Of a stretch of 64,000 bases of DNA, positions 26,901 through 36,517 are shown piece by piece. Source of the stretch: Bacteroidales bacterium (GTDB lineage: Bacteria; Bacteroidota; Bacteroidia; Bacteroidales; JAADJA01); assembly GCA_021740645.1 (NCBI GenBank), contig JAIOZL010000004.1, positions 124,001 to 188,000 on the forward strand, written 5' to 3'. The notes beneath the pieces are model-generated. The model had not been told where the DNA came from, did no database searches, and saw only the letters and a list, made by a program, of their open reading frames with translations. Made by a program: the position numbers and the translations under genes. Each line of letters opens with the position of its first letter. Position 1 is the stretch's first letter.

Positions 26901-29612
26901 ATGATGACTGAGTTTGTTAACGCTAATACCATTGGTGGTGTTGATTATTACGGCGCTAATACTGGTGGTGCTCCAGGAGCATATTATGATGATGTATGTT
27001 TTGACGAACAAGGCGGAACAACTCCTACAGTTATTTTTGAAGATGATTTCGAAGCTTATTCAGTAGGTGATCAACTGGCTTGTGTTAATCCTGATGACTG
27101 GACCACCTGGAGTAATGCTCCATGTGGTGCTGAAGACCCCTACATCGTTGATAATGGATCTAATGTAGTAGAGATTACCGGAACTAACGACTGCGTTTAT
27201 GTTATGCCTAACTGGACGGATGGTGGTTATGTAATTACTTTCGATATTTATATCCCAACAGGTGCTGATGCTTACTTCAATACTTTACAGGATTTTGCAG
27301 GTGCAGGAAGCCAGTGGGGAATGCAGGTATACTTTGGTGAAACCAACCCGGGACAGGGTAACATTGATGCTGGTGCTGCATTAGCTGCTCCGTTTAACTT
27401 TAACTATGATACCTGGTATCCGGTTAAAACTATTGTTGACCTTGACAATGACTATGCTGAATTCTGGTTTGATAATCAAATGATTATCAGTTGGCAGTGG
27501 AGTACCGGTACATTTGGTACAGGAACACTTAACCAATTGGGTGGAAATAACTTCTACGCATGGGATGGCGGTGTGAATGGTAACCCACTCTTCCATTTTG
27601 ATAACTATAAAATTGAGGAATACGGACCACCGCAATGGGCTGGACCAGATAATGTTGAAGCTACACTTACTCCACCTAACGATGTTCTCGTTACATGGGA
27701 TCCTCCAGCAGGTGCAGGACAGTTAGTTGAACTTATTCAACATGATGGCAACAACGAAAACGGATACTTCCAGGCATATAATAATGGATATGGTGTAGTT
27801 TATGATATCTCTGCTTATCCTGGTGCTACTATTGAAATGCTTGACTTCCGTCATTCATCATGGGGAACTATGGGTACATGGGATTATAAATTGCATGTTG
27901 TTGATTGGGATACCTATACTGAAGTTGCCGTTATTGATAACCTCCAGACTACAGGTAATGATGTTTGGGAAGAAGGTGTATCACTTGGTTCAATTGCAGG
28001 TGAAAGCGGACTTGTTGGAATATTCCTTGAGCCCTTAAGCAATGATCCTGCTGATGCATATCCTTGCCTCGATAGCGATAACGTTGGCCCTGATGGTATG
28101 TCATATAATGGCGTTTTAGGCAATTACAGCGCATTTACACTTTCCACTATTGGTGACTTCCTGATGGATCTCTGGATCATGACAGGTGAAGACAAAGTAG
28201 TTGTTAAAGCTCCTAAAGTAAATGTAACAACAAATAGTACTGCTGCTTCAAGAATTCCTGGTAACGCATTAACCGTTACTGAATACACTATGAAACAAAT
28301 GGAAAATACCAATTCAGCGAAATCAATGTTGGAAGGTTTCAACGTATTTCGTGATGGAACAAACATTGCTTATGTAAATAACCCGGCTGCAACTTCCTAT
28401 CTTGATGAAGGACTTGCCACAGGTACTTATTTATATTGTGTATCTGCAGTTTATGATGACGGGGAATCACAACCAGTATGTGCTGATGATGTGGTTGTTC
28501 CTGGTGGTTCATTCCCTGCTCCTACTAACTTAACAGGTCCTGCTGAAGTTATCGTAAATCAGGATATCGTACTGAACTGGGATGCTCCGGGCAATGCATG
28601 GATGCAATGGGATGCTGGTACTAATACCGGTAACGGAATCGGACTTACCAATGGTGGTACATTCAGTTGTGCTTCACACTGGTATCCTGCTGACCTTGGA
28701 ATGTATAATGGCCTTTCTCTGACTAAAGTACAATTCTTTGCAAACGGTGATGCCGCTGCTACTTATGTTATTAAAGTATGGACAGGTTCTGCAGGAAATA
28801 ACGAAGTTTTAAGCCAGGCTGTGGCAAGCTTTACTGTAGATGATTGGAACGAAGTAATTCTTGACAACCCTGTTACCATTAACGGAACCGATGATTTCTG
28901 GTTTGGTTATGAAGTTACTCATGGAGCTGGTACATTCCCTGCAGGTTGCGATGATGGCCCAGCAGTTGCTTACAATGGCGATATGATCTCCACTGCAGGT
29001 GCATGGGTATCCATGTCAACCGACTATGGCCTCGACTACAACTGGAATATTGCCGGTTGGGTAGAAGCTGCTGACGGATCTGCTGCTCCTATTGGTAACT
29101 TTGCAAGCTTTGCTTCCAATGACGGTTCATTTGCCGCTGCCGGATCAACTGGTATTGCCAATAAAATGGATCCGAATTCAACCAAAGCACTTACTGGATA
29201 TAATGTAAAACGTGAAGGTAGTGTGATCGGCTTTGTTGCTGCTCCTACTACTACTTACACCGACAATGTTGCTACTTCAGGTCTATACGAATACTGTGTA
29301 ACTGCCGTTTACGACGATGGTGAATCAGAATGTTCTGATCCGATTACTGTGGATGTTTTAACCAGTATTGAAGAAAGCATTTTAAGTGCAACTCAAATCT
29401 TCCCGAACCCTGCAAGTAATGTTGTAAATATTGAATCCGACTACACAATTGAGTCGATTACAATTTATAACTATTCAGGACAGGTTATTTCGAATGAAGA
29501 AGTAAATAACACTGTATATAAAGTGAATACTTCAGACTATCGGTCAGGAATTTATTTCTTCCAGATTGATACCAATGAAGGACGAATTTCACAACGCGTT
29601 ATTATCAAATAA
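23994..29612 (+). CDS. Giant T9SS-secreted multidomain protein with GEVED domain and nested Fn3 units
   Basis: 1872 residues with signal peptide MKVFTKLGLVLLVGLISVSVLWAQ. In order: a propeller-like region (about 30-270), a CARDB-like beta domain (about 279-382), a GEVED domain (about 387-527, ending in the diagnostic YGEVEDYTI), then three fibronectin-III-like units, each split by an inserted beta-rich module. Fn3 halves lie at about 533-560/759-815, 1213-1240/1441-1503 and 1507-1533/1732-1789. Two LamG-like or concanavalin-like domains (about 820-1000 and 1015-1210) separate unit one from unit two. A T9SS type A sorting domain ends the protein (FPNPASNVVNIES to the final RVIIK). The inserts at W563 and W1536 are near copies. 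Function is probably adhesive or substrate binding; no catalytic motif is evident. Confidence 0.85.
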   Translation: MKVFTKLGLVLLVGLISVSVLWAQTSVSDIGPKKPFAPIASDALFDLQFEWPVGVGGGEAGIETDGNYIYTSKWNGTGQFYRYGMDGTYLEEITVAGSTGCRDIAYNGTYFYGGAAATTVFEMDLANAAMISTFTAPTACRAIAYNEDDDAFYANNWGTAITKFDMTGANLGSFPVGPTGDSYYGFAYQGSSYCGEGPYLWGYAQVGTNLSTLVQIDLPSGTETGTTFDVGTVLSAVDLAGGLCIDNSLVPGYWTIMGTAQNVNIWGLELCSSGPLPTNDVGISAIVAPVSGVGLTNAEAVTVTIKNHGTAAQSNFDVSFTLDGGTPVVETISATINGGDTYDHTFATTVDLSAIGMYDFEACTDLTGDENASNDCKTKTVENMVAAYCDATTQIEDEWIANVLCGDIDNASAWQGGVADYTDQSTTIDAGASEAITVTNGNAWASDIVICWVDWNMDYTFDQGGDEEFQLLNVGGTGATFTGDISVPAGTPNGDYRMRVRMTYSTPPVPCGDANYGEVEDYTITVGEGVFLEPPTDFMAEVQNNVDVYCTWTAPGGGGSGEWIQWDAGINTGNGIGLTAGGTFYTASHWTPADLAPYDGQEITKLSFFPNGDPAATYTLMAWTGANAGTQIMSQAVASFTVDEFNEVSLTTPITIDASDELWFGYGCTHGASTFPAGCDDGPAVQYSGDMISLDGTSWVSMGFEYGLDFNWNLAAYVMSTDATYPAKPMVKSTNPNATGSFVANGAGTIVNKFNPSSSKALLGYNVYNTDGMVGYTTDTWYTDMSVDPGTYDYWATAVYDEGESGASNTDEVTIMEEMNCENFDALTVGGFVADQLGGSWTTWSGAPGGPEDAVVSDMYSSTPSNSFTVNAGTVDLILELDDTPISTGQWVYSHMMYVPTGFSGYFNIQSDPAPGVAWVIELYFDDDGTGYFAGQSTDTYTYTMDTWFMVEIEFDMDAGMAKVYFDGTMMTEFVNANTIGGVDYYGANTGGAPGAYYDDVCFDEQGGTTPTVIFEDDFEAYSVGDQLACVNPDDWTTWSNAPCGAEDPYIVDNGSNVVEITGTNDCVYVMPNWTDGGYVITFDIYIPTGADAYFNTLQDFAGAGSQWGMQVYFGETNPGQGNIDAGAALAAPFNFNYDTWYPVKTIVDLDNDYAEFWFDNQMIISWQWSTGTFGTGTLNQLGGNNFYAWDGGVNGNPLFHFDNYKIEEYGPPQWAGPDNVEATLTPPNDVLVTWDPPAGAGQLVELIQHDGNNENGYFQAYNNGYGVVYDISAYPGATIEMLDFRHSSWGTMGTWDYKLHVVDWDTYTEVAVIDNLQTTGNDVWEEGVSLGSIAGESGLVGIFLEPLSNDPADAYPCLDSDNVGPDGMSYNGVLGNYSAFTLSTIGDFLMDLWIMTGEDKVVVKAPKVNVTTNSTAASRIPGNALTVTEYTMKQMENTNSAKSMLEGFNVFRDGTNIAYVNNPAATSYLDEGLATGTYLYCVSAVYDDGESQPVCADDVVVPGGSFPAPTNLTGPAEVIVNQDIVLNWDAPGNAWMQWDAGTNTGNGIGLTNGGTFSCASHWYPADLGMYNGLSLTKVQFFANGDAAATYVIKVWTGSAGNNEVLSQAVASFTVDDWNEVILDNPVTINGTDDFWFGYEVTHGAGTFPAGCDDGPAVAYNGDMISTAGAWVSMSTDYGLDYNWNIAGWVEAADGSAAPIGNFASFASNDGSFAAAGSTGIANKMDPNSTKALTGYNVKREGSVIGFVAAPTTTYTDNVATSGLYEYCVTAVYDDGESECSDPITVDVLTSIEESILSATQIFPNPASNVVNIESDYTIESITIYNYSGQVISNEEVNNTVYKVNTSDYRSGIYFFQIDTNEGRISQRVIIK
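25680..26148 (+). repeat. Intragenic repeat, copy A
   Basis: This stretch encodes the insert beginning WIQWDAG. It matches 28599-29064 in DNA as well as protein; for example both contain ttccctgcaggttgcgatga. The similarity indicates a relatively recent duplication or gene conversion within the giant secreted protein. Confidence 0.8.
28599..29064 (+). repeat. Intragenic repeat, copy B
   Basis: This stretch encodes the insert beginning WMQWDAG, the counterpart of copy A at 25680-26148. Shared protein landmarks are TGNGIGLT, SQAVASFTVD and FPAGCDDGPAV. Confidence 0.8.
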
Positions 29613-29632
29613 CCCGAATAACAGTTAATTTT

Positions 29633-29664
29633 AAAAGGCTGCCCTGTTTGGGCAGCCTTTTTTT
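29633..29664 (+). terminator. Rho-independent terminator after the giant protein gene
   Basis: A perfect 12-bp stem (AAAAGGCTGCCC / GGGCAGCCTTTT) with a 5-nt loop, continuing into a T run, lies 20 bp after the stop codon. Confidence 0.92.
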
Positions 29665-29753
29665 ATCCTTGCAATTGTCGAACTTTAACTTCAACATTAA
29701 AACTCTTAAAATCATAGTTTCAATGATTTAATAAAGCCGAAACAATATTTTTT

Positions 29754-29761
29754 TATCTTTG
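29754..29761 (+). promoter_or_regulatory. -7 box upstream of ileS
   Basis: TATCTTTG matches TAnnTTTG and lies 34 bp before the ileS ATG. No clear -33 TTG is seen. Confidence 0.55.
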
Positions 29762-29795
29762 CACACTTTTTAAGAATAATTGAAATTGCCATTAA

Positions 29796-32700
29796 ATGGA
29801 ACAAAAGTATACGGAATATAAAAAGCTGGATTTAACGCAGATCGGAAGAGAGATTGGTGCGTATTGGGAGAACCAAAATACCTTTGAGAAGAGCCTTGAA
29901 ATCAGAAAGGGGCATAAACCATTTATATTTTATGAAGGGCCTCCTTCAGCTAATGGAAAACCAGGCATCCATCATGTAATGGCCAGGGCTATTAAAGATA
30001 TTTTTTGCCGTTATAAAACCATGAAAGGATTCCTGGTGGAACGTAAAGCGGGTTGGGATACCCACGGTTTGCCTGTGGAAATCAGTGTAGAAAAATCATT
30101 GGGAATTACCAAGGAGGATATTGGGAAGAAAATTTCGATAGAAGATTATAATAAAGCCTGCCGTAAGGAGGTAATGAAATATAAAGATATTTGGGACGAC
30201 CTCACCGTAAAAATGGGCTATTGGGTCGACCTGGATGACCCCTACATCACTTTCGATAATAAATACATCGAAACGGTTTGGTGGCTATTAAAGCAATTAT
30301 ACGAAAAAGGCTTACTTTATAAAGGGCACACTATTCAGCCTTACTCTCCTGCAGCAGGAACCGGACTCAGCTCCCATGAGTTGAATATGCCCGGATGTTA
30401 CAAAAATGTCAAGGACAATACTGTTGTAGCCCAATTTAAAGTGGTTCAGGATAAACGGTCAGAATTTTTATTCGACAACATCCATGGTAATCTCTTTTTC
30501 CTGGCATGGACAACCACTCCCTGGACATTGCCTTCAAATACTGCCCTGGCTGTAGGGGCAAAAATTACTTATTTAAAAGTACAGACTTTTAACCCTTATA
30601 CTTATAAGCCTATTACGGTTATACTGGGAAAAGATCTGCTCAATAAATATTTTCCTGAAAGCAATGCAGAATTAAAGCTGGAAGATTACGAAGCAGGCCA
30701 GAAAAAAATCCCTTTCAGGGTGGTAGGAGAATTTAAAGGTAAAGAACTTAAAAATATCCGCTTCGAACAATTATTACCTTTTGCCCAACCCGAAGATGGG
30801 GATGCATTTAAAGTTTTATTAGGCGATTTTGTAACGACAGAAGAAGGTACGGGCATCGTTCATATTGCACCAAGTTTTGGTGCAGATGACTTTAAGGTAG
30901 CAAAAGAAAATGGGGTTGGCTCACTAACCATGGTCAATAAACAGGGAAAGTTTATTGATGAAATGGGAGAATTTGCCGGGAAGTTTGTTAAGTCAGAATA
31001 TGATCCGAATTACAATCCTGATTCTGATGATTCAGTAGATATTGATATCATCGTTAAACTTAAAAAAGAAAATAAAGCTTTTAAAACAGAGAAGTACGAG
31101 CACTCCTATCCGCACTGCTGGCGTACCGATAAACCTATTCTCTATTATCCTCTTGATTCATGGTTTGTCAAAACAACGGCATTTAAAGAACGATTAATTG
31201 AACTTAACAATACCATCAACTGGAAACCCCAGGCTACAGGTACCGGCAGGTTTGGAAATTGGTTGGAAAATCTTGTGGATTGGAATTTATCCCGCTCGCG
31301 GTTCTGGGGAGTTCCTCTGCCAGTTTGGATTAGTGAGGATGGAGAAGAACAAATTTGCGTAGGTTCAGCAGAGGAACTTAAGCAAGAAATTGATAAATCG
31401 CTTGCAGCCGGATTTATGGATTCCAATCCATTGGAAAACTATCTCCCGGGTGATAATACCAAGGATAATTATCAAACATTCGACTTTCATAAACCTTATG
31501 TGGATAACATTATATTGGTTTCTGAAAGTGGGAAGAAATTAACCCGAGAACCCATGCTGATTGATGTATGGTTCGATTCAGGAGCCATGCCTTATGCCCA
31601 GTTTCATTATCCATTTGAAAATAAAGATAAACTGGATTCTTTTTTCCCTGCCGATTTTATTGCCGAAGGAGTTGATCAGACCCGGGGATGGTTTTTTACT
31701 CTTCATGCCATTGCAACCATGGTTTTTGATTCGGTTTCGTTTAAAACATGCGTATCAAACGGACTGGTACTGGATGTTAATGGGAACAAAATGTCGAAAC
31801 GCCTGGGCAATGCAGTTGACCCCTTTGAAACAATTGAAAAGTACGGGCCTGATGCTACCCGATGGTATATGATATCTAACGCTCAGCCCTGGGATAATCT
31901 GAAGTTCGATTCCAATGGAATTGACGAAGTCAGAAGAAAGTTTTTTGGTACTCTTTATAATACCTATGCATTCTTTTCATTATATGCGAATATTGATGGT
32001 TTTGATTACATCGAAAATGAAGTACCAACCAGCGAAAGGCCAGAACTGGATCGCTGGATATTATCAGAGCTTAATACACTTATTAAAAATGTGGATGATT
32101 TTTATAATGACTATGAGCCAACCAAAGCTACAAGAGCCATAATGGATTTTGTCGACCAGCACTTAAGCAATTGGTATGTGCGATTAAGCCGAAGAAGGTT
32201 TTGGAAAGGGGAATATAGTCATGATAAAATATCTGCGTATCAAACACTTTATCGGTGTCTGGAGGTAATCGCCCAATTGATTTCACCTGTGGCACCTTTC
32301 TTTGCTGAAAAATTATTTCTTGATCTCAATTCAGTGAGCGGAAGGATAAGCACCAATTCGGTTCATCTTACTGATTTCCCGGTTTCAGATAATTCAATTA
32401 TTGACAAAGACCTGGAAGAACGGATGGAATTGGCCCAGAAAATTTCTTCGATGGTCTTATCCTTGAGAAAGAAAACTAACATCAGGGTGCGGCAACCGCT
32501 GAATAAAATCATGATGCCCGCTTTAAATGGTGGATTTAAAGAAAAAGTAAACGCAGTATCCTCCCTCATACTGTCGGAAGTGAATGTGAAGGAAATAGTA
32601 TTTATGGAAGACGACAGTATGCTGGTAAAACAGGTTAAACCAAACTTTAAAACACTGGGGCCAAAGTATGGCAAAATGATGAAGCAAATTGCAGCAAGTA

Positions 32701-33158
32701 TCAGTCAGTTGCAAAAAGAACAAATCGAAACCCTTGAGACAGATGGTTTTCTAATGTTTACAACTTCAAATGAAAAAGTTGAAATTACCTTGCAGGATGT
32801 GGAGATAATCACACAGGACATTCCGGGTTGGTTAATAACCACTTTGGGGCCTCTTACAGTAGCTCTTGATGTAACAATTACGGATGAATTAAAACATGAA
32901 GGTATTGCCAGGGAATTGGTAAACAGGATACAAAATATAAGAAAAGACAAGGATTTTGAGGTTACTGATAAAATTACTATAATCCTTGAAAAAAACAATG
33001 AAATAGAAAGTGCAGTAAGTAAGAATTTTGATTATATTTGTTCAGAAACCCTGGCGGAATCTTTATCCTTTCAGGAAAGGTTATCCCGGGAGGAAATGCT
33101 TACAATTGAGTTGATTGAAAATTTATCAACCAACATACAGATTAATAAACATAATTAG
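29796..33158 (+). CDS. ileS: Isoleucyl-tRNA synthetase, long eukaryote-type form
   Basis: A 1120-residue class I aminoacyl-tRNA synthetase that charges tRNA-Ile. The HIGH-box region is PPSANGKPGIHH near residue 48-60 and the KMSKR loop is NKMSKRLGN near 665. A full CP1 editing domain lies between them (FLAWTTTPWTLPSNTALAVG near 230). The length and the extended C-terminal domain mark the eukaryote/archaeal-type IleRS found in many Bacteroidota. That class is often less sensitive to mupirocin than the shorter bacterial type; this is family knowledge, not shown here. It heads the conserved ileS, dksA-like, lspA series. Confidence 0.96.
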   Translation: MEQKYTEYKKLDLTQIGREIGAYWENQNTFEKSLEIRKGHKPFIFYEGPPSANGKPGIHHVMARAIKDIFCRYKTMKGFLVERKAGWDTHGLPVEISVEKSLGITKEDIGKKISIEDYNKACRKEVMKYKDIWDDLTVKMGYWVDLDDPYITFDNKYIETVWWLLKQLYEKGLLYKGHTIQPYSPAAGTGLSSHELNMPGCYKNVKDNTVVAQFKVVQDKRSEFLFDNIHGNLFFLAWTTTPWTLPSNTALAVGAKITYLKVQTFNPYTYKPITVILGKDLLNKYFPESNAELKLEDYEAGQKKIPFRVVGEFKGKELKNIRFEQLLPFAQPEDGDAFKVLLGDFVTTEEGTGIVHIAPSFGADDFKVAKENGVGSLTMVNKQGKFIDEMGEFAGKFVKSEYDPNYNPDSDDSVDIDIIVKLKKENKAFKTEKYEHSYPHCWRTDKPILYYPLDSWFVKTTAFKERLIELNNTINWKPQATGTGRFGNWLENLVDWNLSRSRFWGVPLPVWISEDGEEQICVGSAEELKQEIDKSLAAGFMDSNPLENYLPGDNTKDNYQTFDFHKPYVDNIILVSESGKKLTREPMLIDVWFDSGAMPYAQFHYPFENKDKLDSFFPADFIAEGVDQTRGWFFTLHAIATMVFDSVSFKTCVSNGLVLDVNGNKMSKRLGNAVDPFETIEKYGPDATRWYMISNAQPWDNLKFDSNGIDEVRRKFFGTLYNTYAFFSLYANIDGFDYIENEVPTSERPELDRWILSELNTLIKNVDDFYNDYEPTKATRAIMDFVDQHLSNWYVRLSRRRFWKGEYSHDKISAYQTLYRCLEVIAQLISPVAPFFAEKLFLDLNSVSGRISTNSVHLTDFPVSDNSIIDKDLEERMELAQKISSMVLSLRKKTNIRVRQPLNKIMMPALNGGFKEKVNAVSSLILSEVNVKEIVFMEDDSMLVKQVKPNFKTLGPKYGKMMKQIAASISQLQKEQIETLETDGFLMFTTSNEKVEITLQDVEIITQDIPGWLITTLGPLTVALDVTITDELKHEGIARELVNRIQNIRKDKDFEVTDKITIILEKNNEIESAVSKNFDYICSETLAESLSFQERLSREEMLTIELIENLSTNIQINKHN

Positions 33159-33203
33159 TTTAAGTACGTATAGATAAGATTATTCATTTAATATATTATT
33201 GCT

Positions 33204-33614
33204 ATGACAAAGGAAGAAATAAAAGGAGGAACTGAGAAAAGAAGATATAGTGATCAGGAACTTGAAGAATTTCGTGTATTGATAATAGATAAACTCGAAA
33301 AAGCCAGGGGAGATTTAAAGATGCTGACCGATGCCTATTCACATGCCAATGAACACGACACTAACGATACTTCACCCACTTTTAAAGTATTGGAAGAAGG
33401 TTACCAGGTCCTTTCTAAAGAGGAGAATAGCAGGCTGGCTGCTCGTCAGCAAAAATTCATTAATTCGCTCGAGAATGCGTTGATCAGGATAGAGAATAAA
33501 TCATACGGAATTTGCAGGGTGACTGGGAAATTAATTTCCAGGGAACGGTTATTGAGTGTCCCACATGCCACACTGAGCATTGATGCCAAACTTAATCAAC
33601 CTCAAAAACGATAA
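33204..33614 (+). CDS. TraR/DksA-family protein lacking the full zinc-finger
   Basis: A 136-residue coiled-coil plus C-terminal finger protein of the TraR/DksA family. The helical hairpin (about residues 15-95) contains the acidic stretch ANEHDTNDTSP, analogous to the tip that enters the RNA polymerase secondary channel. The C-terminal finger region is YGICRVTGKLISRERL. It keeps one cysteine (C104) of the usual four zinc ligands, as in several Bacteroidota homologues. It lies 45 bp after ileS and 24 bp before lspA. A role in transcription regulation is inferred from the family. Confidence 0.82.
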   Translation: MTKEEIKGGTEKRRYSDQELEEFRVLIIDKLEKARGDLKMLTDAYSHANEHDTNDTSPTFKVLEEGYQVLSKEENSRLAARQQKFINSLENALIRIENKSYGICRVTGKLISRERLLSVPHATLSIDAKLNQPQKR

Positions 33615-33638
33615 CCGAATCAATCTTTACAACTGATT

Positions 33639-34241
33639 TTGAAAAAGGCGCTTATAATTATTTTCCTCATTCTTATTGCTGACCAGATATTAAAAATCTG
33701 GGTTAAAACAAATATGCTTATAGGTACAAGAGGTGAAATTGCCATTTTAGGCAATTGGTTTATTTTACACTTTACTGAAAACGAAGGAATGGCATTTGGA
33801 ATGAAGTTTGGCGGGGAGTTTGGCAAAATGACATTGAGCATTTTCAGGATCATTGCAGTAATTGCCATAGGTTGGTACCTTGCTAAAATTATTCATAAAA
33901 AGGAGCCCTTTGGTTTGATTTTAAGTATCTCACTAATTTTTGCCGGGGCTCTTGGCAACATCATCGACAGCGCATTTTACGGTATCATATTTAACGAAAG
34001 CGGTTTTCATCAAACCTCCGTTTTTATGCCTCCAGAAGGAGGTTATAGCAGCTTTTTACATGGTAAAGTGGTGGATATGCTTTATTTCCCGGTAATCGAT
34101 GGCTACTACCCTTCCTGGTTTCCTATTTGGGGAGGTCAGGATTTCGTATTTTTCCGTCCGGTATTTAATATTGCCGATTCTTCCATAACCGTAGGCGTAT
34201 TTATCCTCATACTTTTTCAAAAAAAATTCTTTAAAAAATAG
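33639..34241 (+). CDS. lspA: Lipoprotein signal peptidase (signal peptidase II)
   Basis: A 200-residue inner-membrane aspartyl protease that cleaves prolipoprotein signal peptides. It has four hydrophobic helices. The conserved family motifs are DQILKIWVK near the N-terminus, ENEGMAFG, GNIIDS near residue 108 (first catalytic Asp) and FNIADSSITVG near 178 (second catalytic Asp). Translation starts at a TTG (33639) 24 bp after the DksA-like gene, as no ATG fits the expected N-terminus. An insertion around residues 118-155 is typical of Bacteroidota LspA. It would process the lipoproteins encoded in this window. Confidence 0.94.
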   Translation: MKKALIIIFLILIADQILKIWVKTNMLIGTRGEIAILGNWFILHFTENEGMAFGMKFGGEFGKMTLSIFRIIAVIAIGWYLAKIIHKKEPFGLILSISLIFAGALGNIIDSAFYGIIFNESGFHQTSVFMPPEGGYSSFLHGKVVDMLYFPVIDGYYPSWFPIWGGQDFVFFRPVFNIADSSITVGVFILILFQKKFFKK

Positions 34242-34324
34242 TATTCCCCTTTTTTATAATCCTCATTCACACATTTTTTACTTAATTTTAAGTCACGCTT
34301 GGCTTAATAAATCACAATTTATTT

Positions 34325-34332
34325 TATCTTTG
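34325..34332 (+). promoter_or_regulatory. -7 box upstream of atpD
   Basis: TATCTTTG matches TAnnTTTG, 21 bp before the atpD ATG. The nearest upstream TTG (34299-34301) is 23 bp away, longer than usual. Confidence 0.5.
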
Positions 34333-34344
34333 CCCAAAATTTAA

Positions 34345-35862
<1,518 letters not shown>

Positions 35863-35896
35863 GATTTGGAGATAATATCATCCTAAAGATATTTTT

Positions 35897-36133
35897 ATGA
35901 ACGTAGAAATTATTAATCCTGATAAAACAGTTTTTAGTGGTGAAGCCAGTGTGGTACAATTGCCAGGTAAAGACGGATCATTTGAAATACTCAATAATCA
36001 TGCTCCGCTGATCTCAGTGCTAAAACAAGGCAAGGTAAAAATTGTGAATACCCAAAACGAAACCTTGTATTTTGAAATTAAAGGAGGAGTAATTGAAGTT
36101 CAGAAAAATAAAATATTGATTTTAGCTGAATAA
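35897..36133 (+). CDS. atpC: F1Fo ATP synthase epsilon subunit, short form
   Basis: 78 residues, only the N-terminal beta-sandwich of epsilon (VEIINPDKTVFSGEASVVQLPGKDG, then NNHAPLISVLKQGKVKI). The C-terminal helical hairpin that inhibits ATP hydrolysis in longer epsilon subunits is absent. Short AtpC is usual in Bacteroidota, so this is probably complete and functional in binding gamma and the c-ring. The stop is followed at once by the terminator stem. Confidence 0.92.
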   Translation: MNVEIINPDKTVFSGEASVVQLPGKDGSFEILNNHAPLISVLKQGKVKIVNTQNETLYFEIKGGVIEVQKNKILILAE

Positions 36134-36166
36134 AAAAAAGCCGTCCAGATCGGACGGCTTTTTTTT
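36132..36166. terminator. Bidirectional terminator between atpC and a convergent small gene
   Basis: A 15-bp perfect stem (AAAAAAAAGCCGTCC / GGACGGCTTTTTTTT) with loop AGATC. It carries a T run on either strand, so it can end both atpDC and the minus-strand gene at 36165-36332. Confidence 0.93.
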
Positions 36167-36332
36167 ACTGCTTAAATTTAGAAATATCATATGCTTCAAG
36201 AGCCTTTTTTATTGTGTCTTTAACACTGCTTCGCATGGCCCTTACCATTCTATCATCACCACTCAAATTGGAAAAATGTTTTCTAATAAACAGTTCCGCA
36301 TTAAAATCAGCGATAGATTCAATTCGTTTCAT
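36165..36332 (-). CDS. Small hypothetical protein
   Basis: 55 residues from the ATG at 36332 (MKRIESIADFNAELFIRKHF), charged, predicted helical, no recognised domain. A longer frame opens at 36416, but its first 28 residues look non-coding and contain a -7 promoter match (TACTTTTG on the minus strand, 36377-36384), so I prefer the shorter start. It converges on the atpC terminator. Confidence 0.5.
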   Translation of the reverse strand: MKRIESIADFNAELFIRKHFSNLSGDDRMVRAMRSSVKDTIKKALEAYDISKFKQ

Positions 36333-36376
36333 AAATAATTTGTTTCCCGGAAATAATACTCCGGCGTTAACGGGGG

Positions 36377-36384
36377 CAAAAGTA
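36377..36384 (-). promoter_or_regulatory. -7 box for the small minus-strand gene
   Basis: TACTTTTG on the minus strand matches TAnnTTTG, 45 bp before the chosen start at 36332. Confidence 0.4.
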
Positions 36385-36517
36385 ACAAAATTTATTCGAA
36401 TAGGTTTTTTATGCAATAATTTGATAAATAATTGACGTTTTTTGTCTCATTATCAAACTCTTAACAATATGTCAAAAGTGCTGGCGTTTTGAAACAATAA
36501 TTTCTAATTTTTACAAA

